15,886 nucleotides of DNA from JBKJML01 sp046596415 (GTDB lineage Bacteria > Actinomycetota > Thermoleophilia > Gaiellales > Gaiellaceae). The position numbers were made by a program, and so were the translations under genes. Numbering within the stretch: the stretch's first letter is position 1; each line of letters begins with the position of its first letter. The notes beneath the pieces were generated by a model. That model saw only the letters and a list, made by a program, of their open reading frames with translations. It was not told the origin of the DNA and ran no database searches. This document shows positions 7,169 through 13,608 of the stretch, one piece after another. The DNA lies in the NCBI GenBank assembly GCA_046596415.1, contig JBKJML010000209.1, positions 1 through 15,886 on the forward strand, in the 5' to 3' direction.

Positions 7169-8049
7169 CTCGCCGGCGGGTCGCCGCTCTCGCGGTCGCG
7201 GAGGAACTGCGACAGCTCGGCGGCAAGAGATTCACCCGTGGGGAGATCGTCCTCGTCGAGCAGATCGTCGATCGAGTCCGCTCGCCGCTCGAGCTCCTCG
7301 ACGTACGCAGCAGTCTCGGGATCCGAGGCAACCGCTTCGGTGATCTGCTCCGCGTAGACCTCCTCTGCCTCCTCGAGCTCCGAGAGATCGAGCTCGATGC
7401 CGAGGAGCTCCCCGAGCCGATCACAGAGCGCCCGTGCTGCGCGCGGGCTTGGTGCGAGCGAGACGTAGTGCGGCACGGCCGACCAGAGGCTCACCGTGGG
7501 AATCTCCGCCTGCCTGAAAGCGTCGTGCAAGACGCCGACGATCCCCGTCGGCCCCTCGTACCGCGACGGCTGCAGCCCGAGCTCTTCGACGAGCGAGAGA
7601 TCGCTTGCAACACCCGTCACCGGCGCGTCGCGCGTGTGCGGCACATCGGCGAGCAGGGCGCCGAGCGTAACGACGAGCTCGACCCCGAGATCGCGGGCGA
7701 AGCCGACGATGAGCTCGTTGAACGCGCGCCAGCGGTAGTTCGGCTCGACACCCATCAGGATCACGGCGTCGCGATCGGCTCCCGGGATCGAGGCTACATG
7801 GAAGACGTTCTCGGGCCAGTCGATCTGCCGTGTAAGCCCCTCGTCGAGCGTGACCGTCGGCCGCGTTGCCTGGAAGTCCACGAAGCCCTCCGGGTCGATC
7901 TCGGCGATGCGCCGGGCATTCCAGGACCGGACGAGCGTCCCTCCCGCAAGCGTCGCAGCCTGACCACCGTCGTTCCAGCCGCGGAAGGCTGCAATCAGAA
8001 CGGGTCGGCGCAGAGCGGGTCGCTCGTCGATCCTGAGCTCGTTCTCCAT
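7165..8049 (-). CDS. PAC2-family protein (proteasome-assembly-chaperone-like)
   Basis: The 294 residues match the PAC2 family of bacteria and archaea, related to the eukaryotic proteasome assembly chaperone 2. Typical stretches are LIAAFRGWNDGGQAA (about 18-32), DFQATRPTV, a mid-protein LVVTLGALLADVPHTR, and VSLWSAVPHYV. In bacteria the biochemical role is not settled. A link to proteasome or pupylation machinery is often suggested in Actinobacteria, but no such genes are in this window. The last 60 residues are strongly acidic (LDLSELEEAEEVYAEQI onward), perhaps coiled-coil. The gene lies 9 nt after ctaA, so it is probably in the same operon. TAGACT overlapping the ctaA stop, 6 nt before this ATG, could also be an internal leaderless promoter. 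It converges with the helicase on a shared CTAG. Confidence 0.87.
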   Translation of the reverse strand: MENELRIDERPALRRPVLIAAFRGWNDGGQAATLAGGTLVRSWNARRIAEIDPEGFVDFQATRPTVTLDEGLTRQIDWPENVFHVASIPGADRDAVILMGVEPNYRWRAFNELIVGFARDLGVELVVTLGALLADVPHTRDAPVTGVASDLSLVEELGLQPSRYEGPTGIVGVLHDAFRQAEIPTVSLWSAVPHYVSLAPSPRAARALCDRLGELLGIELDLSELEEAEEVYAEQITEAVASDPETAAYVEELERRADSIDDLLDEDDLPTGESLAAELSQFLRDRESGDPPAS

Positions 8050-8058
8050 CGAGCGAGT

Positions 8059-9003
8059 CTAGCGGCGGTCGGCCGCCACGAGGGGCGCGGGGGGCCGGTG
8101 CAGCGCCCACGCGACCCCGACCGTCAACACCCAGATCGTCGCAGCGAGCGAGACGTGGATTGCGACCAGCCACCAGGGCAGGGCGTTCCGGTACTGGATC
8201 TCCCCGACTGCCATCTGCACCAGCAGGACGACCAGCAGGAGCGCACCTCCCCACGCGATTCCCGGGAGCTCTTTGCGAAGCCGCCAGAGGAAGACCGCGA
8301 CGACGAGGAGCACGATCCCGTAAAGAGCCGTCGCGCGCACGTGCACGTAGATCGTGTCGTGAATGGAGAGCCCGAGACGCGGAATGTCCTCGCCGCCCGA
8401 GTGGGGGCCCGAAGCCGTCGACACCGTGCCTGTGACGACGAGCACGGCGCAGGCCGCAACGCCGACCCAGGCAACCTTCCTGAGCCACGAGGGACCGGCC
8501 GCGGGAGCGTGGCCCCGATAGTGGCTCCAGGCCTCGATCACGACGACGACAGAACCGGCGACGACGAGAAGCGCGAGCAGGAAGTGCGACATCACGGCGA
8601 CCGGATGCAGATCGAGCAGCACGGTAACCCCACCGAGGGGGATCTGGGCGATGGTGCCGAGCGCCGTGATCAGGGCCACAGTGCGCACCCACCGAGGCAG
8701 CCCATCGACGCGCCGCGCCGCGAGCCACATGATGATCGTGAAGACGATGCCGACGAGCGCGACCATGCGATTGCCGAACTCGATCGCGGCATGACCGCCC
8801 GTCTCGGGATACGGCTTGTCACCGCAGCGCGGCCAGTTGTCACAGCCGAGCCCGGAGGCAGTCAGGCGCACGACGGCGCCGCTCGTGACGACGACCCATA
8901 GCGTGAAGAGCGTGATGTTCGCAAGTTGGAGGAATCGTCGCGGCGAGACGGCGCGCCGCACGCGGGCGGTCGTCACGGTGTCGGCGGACTCGCTGTCGCT
9001 CAT
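8059..9003 (-). CDS. ctaA: heme A synthase (CtaA/COX15)
   Basis: Integral membrane monooxygenase that converts heme O to heme A for the aa3-type cytochrome oxidase. The 314 residues include about eight hydrophobic helices. After helix 1 comes GAVVRLTASGLGCDNWPRC, with the extracytoplasmic Cys pair at 54 and 60. EFGNR at 75-79 occupies the site that reads ExxHR in Bacillus CtaA; as I recall, Asn here is common in actinobacterial CtaA. MSHFLLAL, VTGTVSTASGPHSG and IHVSLAATIW match later conserved helices and His positions. The ATG overlaps the selD stop as ATGA, so the two are translationally coupled. The oxidase genes it serves (ctaB-G) are not in the window. Confidence 0.93.
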   Translation of the reverse strand: MSDSESADTVTTARVRRAVSPRRFLQLANITLFTLWVVVTSGAVVRLTASGLGCDNWPRCGDKPYPETGGHAAIEFGNRMVALVGIVFTIIMWLAARRVDGLPRWVRTVALITALGTIAQIPLGGVTVLLDLHPVAVMSHFLLALLVVAGSVVVVIEAWSHYRGHAPAAGPSWLRKVAWVGVAACAVLVVTGTVSTASGPHSGGEDIPRLGLSIHDTIYVHVRATALYGIVLLVVAVFLWRLRKELPGIAWGGALLLVVLLVQMAVGEIQYRNALPWWLVAIHVSLAATIWVLTVGVAWALHRPPAPLVAADRR

Positions 9004-10025
9004 CGCAACTCGACTCCTGATCCCTCGACGACGCGGCCGACGCGATAGAGCTCGAGGCCAAGGTCGGAGAAGCGGGCTGCGAGAACGGCGCCCTTGTCGG
9101 CAGGAAGCGAGGCGAGCAGCCCGCCAGCGGTTTGGGGATCAAAGGCCAGTGCCTCGGCCGCCGCGGGAGCGGTGCTCTCGACGTGCGGGCCGGCGTAATC
9201 GCGGTTCCGGCGGTCTCCGCCGGTACGCGTGCCGTCGCTCGCTAGCTCGAACGCCCCCGGAAGCGCGGGGAGCGCCGCCGCCTCGAGCTCGATCCGAGCC
9301 TTGCTGCGCGACGCCATCTCGTGCGCGTGCCCAAGGAGCCCGAAGCCCGTCACATCGGTGACAGCATTGGGGTTGAAGGGCCGCAGCGCGTCGGCGGCTG
9401 CGCGATTGAGCGTGCGCATCGCGACGACGGCGGCGTCGAGCGCTCCCGCGGGTGCGCGGCCGTCGCGTTGCGACTGGAGCACGAGCCCCGTCCCGAGCGC
9501 CTTCGTCAGGAACAGAGCATCTCCCGGCTTCGCACCGCTCTTCGGCCAGATCCCGTTCGGATGCACGGTGCCCACGACCGCAAGACCGTACTTGGGCTCG
9601 TCGTCCCGGATCGTGTGCCCGCCGGCGAGGATTGCGCCCGCCGCCCGGACGACTTCGTCCGCTCCCGCAAGAATCTCACCGAGCACCTCTGTTGGGAGCT
9701 CCTCCGGGAACGCAGCAATCGAGAGCGCGAGCAGCGGCAGTCCACCCATGGCGAAGACGTCGTTGAGAGCGTTCGTCGCAGCGATAGCGCCGAAGTCCCG
9801 TGGATCGTCGACGACAGGCGGAAAGAAATCAACGGTGAAGACGATCGCGCGGTCGTCGTCCAGGCGGTAGACGGCGGCGTCGTCGGCCGGATCGAGCCCG
9901 ACGAGGAGCTCGGCCGAATCGACCGGGACAAAGCCGGCGAGCAGCTTCTCGAGCCGGGCGGCCGGGTACTTCGCGGCGCACCCGCCGGCCTTCGCGAGCG
10001 AGGTCAGCGTCGGGGTCGCGGTCAC
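9000..10025 (-). CDS. selD: selenide, water dikinase (selenophosphate synthetase)
   Basis: Makes selenophosphate, the selenium donor for selenocysteine and selenouridine, from selenide and ATP in the cytoplasm. The 341 residues match the family. Near the N-terminus GGCAAK keeps the catalytic Cys (residue 16) and Lys19. The second Cys of the E. coli GCGCK is Ala here, which the family tolerates. Further motifs are VDFFPPVVDDP with FGAIAATNALNDVFAMGG, LAGGHTIRDDEPKYG, and DVTGFGLLGHAHEM near the middle. This is the Cys, not the selenocysteine, form. The GTG start has no Shine-Dalgarno sequence but has TACACT exactly 6 nt upstream. The rest of the selenium pathway (selA, selB, selC) is not present here. 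Confidence 0.95.
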   Translation of the reverse strand: MTATPTLTSLAKAGGCAAKYPAARLEKLLAGFVPVDSAELLVGLDPADDAAVYRLDDDRAIVFTVDFFPPVVDDPRDFGAIAATNALNDVFAMGGLPLLALSIAAFPEELPTEVLGEILAGADEVVRAAGAILAGGHTIRDDEPKYGLAVVGTVHPNGIWPKSGAKPGDALFLTKALGTGLVLQSQRDGRAPAGALDAAVVAMRTLNRAAADALRPFNPNAVTDVTGFGLLGHAHEMASRSKARIELEAAALPALPGAFELASDGTRTGGDRRNRDYAGPHVESTAPAAAEALAFDPQTAGGLLASLPADKGAVLAARFSDLGLELYRVGRVVEGSGVELR

Positions 10026-10031
10026 GAATTC

Positions 10032-10037
10032 AGTGTA
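10032..10037 (-). promoter_or_regulatory. -10 box for a leaderless selD transcript
   Basis: On the minus strand TACACT is followed by six bases (gaattc) and then the selD GTG, so the expected +1 falls on the start codon. No convincing -35 is seen at 17-18 nt. Confidence 0.45.
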
Positions 10038-10049
10038 CGCACCGGGTGT

Positions 10050-10099
10050 GCGGAGCCTCGCAACGTTCGACGGTAAACAGCATGGTTGCGAGACGCCGC
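10050..10099. other. long hairpin in the selD-SDR intergenic region
   Basis: CTCGCAAC (10057-10064) pairs perfectly with GTTGCGAG (10085-10092). An outer GCGG/CCGC (10050-10053 with 10096-10099) lies across a 3x3 internal loop, and the apical loop is 20 nt. It lies 25 nt upstream of selD and could be a structured RNA element on either strand or a protein-binding palindrome. It does not look like a tRNA. Confidence 0.45.
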
Positions 10100-10194
10100 A
10101 CTACCGCAATCACCACGAAGTGAAGGAGCCGTTGACGACAAGGAGAACAGGGGGGCGGAGAGTCATACCCCTTCCCCTCTCCTCCCTGATCCAC

Positions 10195-10230
10195 ACGAAG
10201 GCCGCTACCCCCGTGGCGGCCTTCGTTCTG
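10195..10230 (+). terminator. strong hairpin terminator
   Basis: ACGAAGGCCGC (10195-10205) pairs with GCGGCCTTCGT (10216-10226). The stem extends inward by T-G, A-T and C-G to a CCCC loop, giving 14 bp in total. It is followed by a pyrimidine-rich TCTGTCTG. This is the clearest terminator-like hairpin of the window, yet there is no recognised plus-strand gene before it. Either a small RNA at about 10100-10190 is ended here, or the hairpin is an attenuator or insulator ahead of the SDR gene. Confidence 0.6.
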
Positions 10231-10249
10231 TCTGTGCAAGGATCGGGTA

Positions 10250-10930
10250 ATGCCATCAGCGCTCATTATCGGCGGCTCGTCCGGGATCGGGCTCGCCATC
10301 GCCCGCATGCTCCGCGACGAGGGCTACGCGCTGACGCTCGCGGGACGGAAGCTCGATCGCCTTGAGGCTGCACGTGACGACCTCGATGCCGCCATCGTCG
10401 TCGCAGACGTGTCGTCGGAGGACGACTGTGCCCGGCTCGTCGATGAGCACGTTGCGGCGCACGGCGGCCTGGATGTGCTCGTCAACTCCGCCGGCGTCGG
10501 GATCGCGGGAACCCTGGCCGACACCTCGGCGAAGGCCTGGGATCTGCAGCAGGCCGTCAACCTGCGCGGCCCGCTCCTCGTCTCCCGGGCAGCACTCCCG
10601 CACCTTCGCATGACCAAGGGCTACGTGATCAATCTCGCCTCGATCGCGGGCACGCTCCCGACGCCGGGACTCGGAGCCTACGGAGCGTCGAAGGCGGCGT
10701 TGATCGCAATGACGCGCACCCTTGACCGCGAGGAGGCCGACACCGGCGTGCGAGCAACCGCGATCTGCCCCGGGTTCGTCGACACGCGGATGGCAGCCTG
10801 GACGGGCATCCCGGGCGAGGAGATGATCGCCCCGGAGGACTGCGCCGAGATCGTGCGTGCGTTGCTGCGTCTCTCGCCCTACGCGCGCATCCCGGTCGTC
10901 GTGATCGAGCGGGCCGGCGAACAGGTGTGA
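10250..10930 (+). CDS. short-chain dehydrogenase/reductase (SDR)
   Basis: Cytoplasmic NAD(P)-dependent oxidoreductase of the classical SDR type, 226 residues, slightly short for the family. The cofactor motif GGSSGIG is at 8-14, followed by NSAG at 79-82, catalytic Ser131, Tyr144 and Lys148 (YGASK), and PGFVDTRM at 174-181. An Arg after the third strand (AGRK, 31-34) favours NADP(H). The substrate cannot be read from sequence. The ATG has a Shine-Dalgarno-like AAGGA 7 nt upstream (10238-10242), unlike most single genes here. The gene sits alone between a terminator hairpin and the convergent argG, with only 15 nt between the two stops. Confidence 0.92.
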   Translation: MPSALIIGGSSGIGLAIARMLRDEGYALTLAGRKLDRLEAARDDLDAAIVVADVSSEDDCARLVDEHVAAHGGLDVLVNSAGVGIAGTLADTSAKAWDLQQAVNLRGPLLVSRAALPHLRMTKGYVINLASIAGTLPTPGLGAYGASKAALIAMTRTLDREEADTGVRATAICPGFVDTRMAAWTGIPGEEMIAPEDCAEIVRALLRLSPYARIPVVVIERAGEQV

Positions 10931-10945
10931 GATGCGAGGACGAGA

Positions 10946-12277
10946 CTAGATCTCGCCGTCGCCGCCGAGCAGCTCCATCGGCCCGTCGGCCTGCGTGAGC
11001 CCAAGACGGCCGTAAAGCTCGAGCTTGTCCCGCGAGTCCTCGAGGTCGAGGAGCCGCATCGTCAGCTGGCCGATCCGGTCGACCGGGCCGAAGGCGCTCT
11101 CGACGTTCTCCATCGAGAGGCGCTCCGGGTGATAGGTCGCGTTCGGGCTCGTCGTGTCGAGCAGCGTGTAGTCGTCGCCGCGACGGAGGTCGATCGTCAC
11201 CTCTCCCGTGACGGCAAGTCCGATCCAGTTCTGCAGGCTCTGGCGCAACATCAGCGACTGGGGATCGAACCAGCGCCCCTCGTACAGCAGCCGCCCGAGC
11301 CGGCGGCCCATCGTGCGGTAGTTGTCGATCGTCGCTTCGTTGTGGATTGCGTTCACGAGACGCTCGTAGGCGACGAAGAGCAATGCCAGCCCGGGCGCCT
11401 CGTAGATGCCGCGCGACTTTGCCTCGATGATGCGGTTCTCGATCTGATCGGACATCCCGAGGCCGTGCCGGCCACCGATCTCGTTCGCGGCGATCACGAG
11501 CTCGACTCGATTGCCGAACTCCTTACCGTTCAGCGCGACGGGCCAGCCCTCGTGGAAGCGCACCGTGACGGTCTCGGGCTCGATCGCGACGGACTGATCC
11601 CAGTGGGCGACGCCCATGATGGGCTCGACGAGCGACATCGAGCGATCGAGCAGCTCGAGCTCCTTCGCCTCGTGTGTCGCACCCCAGATGTTCGCGTCGG
11701 TGGAGTACGCCTTCTCGACCGACGAGCGGTAGGGAAGATCGCGCTCGAGCAGCCACTCGCTCATCTCCTTGCGCCCCCCGAGCTCGTCGACGAACTGCGC
11801 GTCGAGCCACGGCTTATAGATCCGCAGCGCGGGGTTCGTCAGCAGGCCATAACGGAAGAAGCGCTCGATGTCGTTGCCCTTGTAGGTCGACCCGTCGCCC
11901 CAGATGTCGACGCCGTGCTCGCGCATGGCGTGCACGAGCATCGTCCCCGTGACCGCGCGGCCGAGCGGCGTCGTGTTGAAGTAGGTCTTGCCGCCGCTCG
12001 AGATGTGAAAGGCGCCGCACTGGAGCGCGACGAGCCCCTCGTTCACGAGCTGCTCGCGGCAGTCGACGAGCTCTGCCGCCTCGGCGCCGTAGTCGAACGC
12101 GCGCTCGCGGACACTGGCGATGTCCGGCTCGTCGTACTGGCCGAGGTCGGCGGTGAAGGCGAATGGGATCCCTCCCTTCTCGCGGATCCACGCGACTGCA
12201 ACGGACGTGTCGAGGCCGCCGGAGAAGGCGATGCCGATCCGTTCGCCGACAGGGAGCGATTGCAGGACGCGGCTCAT
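10946..12277 (-). CDS. argG: argininosuccinate synthase, long (E. coli-type) form
   Basis: Condenses citrulline and aspartate with ATP to argininosuccinate in arginine synthesis. The 443 residues follow the E. coli ArgG almost motif by motif: LPVGERIGIAFSGGLDTS at 8-25 with the PP-loop SGGLDTS, YFNTTPLGRAVTGTMLV, DIWGDGSTYKGNDIERF, IGGRHGLGMSDQIENR, LRRGDDYTLL and DRIGQLTMR. This is the about 440-450-residue subfamily rather than the about 400-residue form I would expect in many Actinobacteria. No other arg gene is adjacent. The start ATG lacks a Shine-Dalgarno sequence but has TACGCT 6 nt upstream, suggesting a leaderless monocistronic transcript. It converges with the SDR gene. Confidence 0.96.
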   Translation of the reverse strand: MSRVLQSLPVGERIGIAFSGGLDTSVAVAWIREKGGIPFAFTADLGQYDEPDIASVRERAFDYGAEAAELVDCREQLVNEGLVALQCGAFHISSGGKTYFNTTPLGRAVTGTMLVHAMREHGVDIWGDGSTYKGNDIERFFRYGLLTNPALRIYKPWLDAQFVDELGGRKEMSEWLLERDLPYRSSVEKAYSTDANIWGATHEAKELELLDRSMSLVEPIMGVAHWDQSVAIEPETVTVRFHEGWPVALNGKEFGNRVELVIAANEIGGRHGLGMSDQIENRIIEAKSRGIYEAPGLALLFVAYERLVNAIHNEATIDNYRTMGRRLGRLLYEGRWFDPQSLMLRQSLQNWIGLAVTGEVTIDLRRGDDYTLLDTTSPNATYHPERLSMENVESAFGPVDRIGQLTMRLLDLEDSRDKLELYGRLGLTQADGPMELLGGDGEI

Positions 12278-12283
12278 TGCGGG

Positions 12284-12289
12284 AGCGTA
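12284..12289 (-). promoter_or_regulatory. -10-like box for leaderless argG
   Basis: TACGCT on the minus strand is followed by six bases and the argG ATG. It fits only TANNNT, with no obvious -35. The spacing is identical to that before selD, azlC and the thioredoxin lipoprotein. Confidence 0.35.
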
Positions 12290-12374
12290 GCGGCGGCCCG
12301 ATGCTCAGGTCCCAGCACTCCACCGCCTCCCAACCGACGCGCCGTCTCCAGGGGAACGCCACGGCCTCCGATCG

Positions 12375-12398
12375 GGCGACAGGATGAATCCTGTCGCC
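12375..12398. repeat. 24-bp palindrome upstream of argG
   Basis: GGCGACAGGAT and ATCCTGTCGCC form perfect 11-bp arms around a central GA, about 100 nt before argG and 108 nt after the lipoprotein stop. It could be an operator, a U-less terminator for the lipoprotein gene, or a dispersed intergenic repeat. No second copy was seen in this window. Confidence 0.6.
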
Positions 12399-12451
12399 AC
12401 GCGCCACCGACGCGCCCGCACCCACCGCCACGCCTCATTCGTTCCGCCGTC

Positions 12452-12474
12452 ACGTGGCGGCGACGCACGTGAGG
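12452..12474 (-). terminator. possible terminator hairpin after the thioredoxin lipoprotein
   Basis: TCACGTG and CACGTGA are 7-bp arms with a 9-nt loop, about 30 nt past the lipoprotein stop. No U-run follows, so termination is only inferred from position. Each arm contains the palindrome CACGTG, so a DNA-binding site is an alternative. Confidence 0.3.
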
Positions 12475-12505
12475 TCAGGAGCCTTCGCGCCGCACCCGGA
12501 GTGCG

Positions 12506-13438
12506 CTACGGCGCGACCTTCTGCAACGCCGCCTCGAGCTCGGCCGGGCTGAAGGCTCCTTCGAGTCGTGCGCGCACCACGCCCGTCTCGTCGACGACAA
12601 ACGTGAACGGCTCGGTCGGTAGCTTCCACTCGTTCACCCACCGGTTCGTTCCCTTGGAGGGATCGTTGTCCTTGTAGATCTCGATGTGGATGAAGTCGAC
12701 GCCCTTGCTCTGCCAGTCCTTGGCGACGGACTGTATGACCTGGACGACGGGGCCGCACGTCTTCGTCTGACAGAAGAGCGGCGTCGCGAATGAGACGACG
12801 AACGGCCTCTTGGCCGCCATCGAGGCCGCAACCGTCGTGCGCAGAAGATTGAGGTCGGGAGGCTCGGCCGTCGTCGCGGCACGAACAGACTTCACCGGAG
12901 CGTTCGGCTCGAGCGTCGGGTTGCGGGACGGAATCGCTCGGTCGCCGACCTCCGGCGCGGCCGCCTGCTTGCGGACGACGAGGTTGCCGAGCGCCTGGAT
13001 CTCCTTGCCACCGGTCGGCTGAGCGAGGATCCAGTACTTCCCGGGCGTCGGGGTTGTTACGGTCGTGACGTAGATGTTCTGTGCGTCGGCCTTCGCCCCA
13101 CCAGGGATGCCGATCGGCTCGAGCGTCGCGGTCGTCTCGGCGAAGGGCTTCTGCTTGAGCCCACGCGCGATCCACACCCGCGCCGTCGGCTCCTCTATCA
13201 GTTGCGACTGCTTGTCGACGATCAGGAACGAGACGCGGTTCTCGCCGGTCCCGTAATCGGACGTTCCGGGAACAACGGCGACGGAATCCCCCCCTTCACG
13301 CCAGAGCGCCTCCAGGGTTCCTGGAGGCGCTGCTGTCGTCGCTGTCGAATCACTGTCGCTGCTCTTGCCGGAGCTTCCGCAGCCGGCAAGCAGGACCGCA
13401 CAACCGAAGGCGATGAGGGCTGCGGCCGGGCGATACAC
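12506..13438 (-). CDS. thioredoxin-fold lipoprotein with CxxxxC motif
   Basis: An extracytoplasmic, lipid-anchored protein of 310 residues. The lipobox LLAGC puts the lipidated Cys at 20, followed by a Ser/Thr linker. Residues of about 50-160 form a beta-rich Ig-like domain (VSFLIVDKQSQLIEEPTARV, then TPTPGKYWILAQP). A thioredoxin-like domain follows at about 195-310: PFVVSFATPLFCQTKTCGPV with Cys223 and Cys228, then FTFVVDETGVVRARLEGAF with the usual fold ending. The usual CxxC is replaced by CxxxxC, so it is more likely a metal- or thiol-binding or specialised redox protein than a general thioredoxin. I chose the second of two adjacent GTG codons because TAAGCT lies exactly 6 nt before it; the first (13441) would add one residue. 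It lies 49 nt after the peptide gene. Confidence 0.85.
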   Translation of the reverse strand: MYRPAAALIAFGCAVLLAGCGSSGKSSDSDSTATTAAPPGTLEALWREGGDSVAVVPGTSDYGTGENRVSFLIVDKQSQLIEEPTARVWIARGLKQKPFAETTATLEPIGIPGGAKADAQNIYVTTVTTPTPGKYWILAQPTGGKEIQALGNLVVRKQAAAPEVGDRAIPSRNPTLEPNAPVKSVRAATTAEPPDLNLLRTTVAASMAAKRPFVVSFATPLFCQTKTCGPVVQVIQSVAKDWQSKGVDFIHIEIYKDNDPSKGTNRWVNEWKLPTEPFTFVVDETGVVRARLEGAFSPAELEAALQKVAP

Positions 13439-13444
13439 CACCCG

Positions 13445-13450
13445 AGCTTA
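13445..13450 (-). promoter_or_regulatory. -10-like box of the thioredoxin lipoprotein gene
   Basis: TAAGCT followed by six bases (cgggtg) and the GTG at 13438. This is consistent with leaderless transcription. The match is only TANNNT, so confidence is low. Confidence 0.3.
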
Positions 13451-13487
13451 GCCGCCGCCCCGCGTGAATTCCGTTGCGCTTGTGTGC

Positions 13488-13592
13488 CTAGTGGCCGTCC
13501 GACCAGGTGTTTTTCGGGGGGTGGAACCTGCCGAGCCATGCCGCGAGCAGTGCGAGGTTGGCCAACAGGAGGAGCATTCTGCCTCTGTGCAT
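13488..13592 (-). CDS. 34-residue exported-peptide candidate, partner of the HTH-TPR regulator
   Basis: A short gene too small for most gene callers. It starts with ATG 16 nt after the regulator's TGA and has a perfect AGGAGG Shine-Dalgarno sequence at 7-nt spacing, the best in the window, so translation is likely. The peptide has a basic start (MHRGR), a 15-residue hydrophobic core (MLLLLANLALLAAWL, residues 6-20) and a polar C-terminus RFHPPKNTWSDGH (22-34). This is the layout of a Sec-type signal followed by a short mature peptide, or of a tiny single-span membrane protein. Position and form match pro-peptides of RRNPP quorum-sensing systems (PapR, NprX, Phr), which sit directly downstream of their TPR receptor. 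I know no peptide family with this sequence. Cleavage site and mature form are unknown. Confidence 0.75.
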   Translation of the reverse strand: MHRGRMLLLLANLALLAAWLGRFHPPKNTWSDGH

Positions 13593-13599
13593 TGCCTTT

Positions 13600-13605
13600 C
13601 CTCCT
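13600..13605 (-). promoter_or_regulatory. Shine-Dalgarno site of the small peptide gene
   Basis: AGGAGG on the minus strand, 7 nt before the ATG at 13592 and within the 16-nt gap after the regulator stop. It decides that the small frame is a gene and not a chance ORF. Confidence 0.85.
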
Positions 13606-13608
13606 TCC

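Noticed and set aside
7421..8728. 435-codon minus-strand frame across PAC2 and ctaA
   Set aside because: Out-of-frame shadow of two recognised genes.
10040..10200. Selenocysteine tRNA (selC) next to selD
   Set aside because: No acceptor stem, no UCA anticodon in a stem-loop and no proper T-arm could be assembled; the hairpins there do not form a cloverleaf.
11129..12472. 447-codon plus-strand frame opposite argG
   Set aside because: argG is unambiguous on the minus strand; this frame shows no domain.
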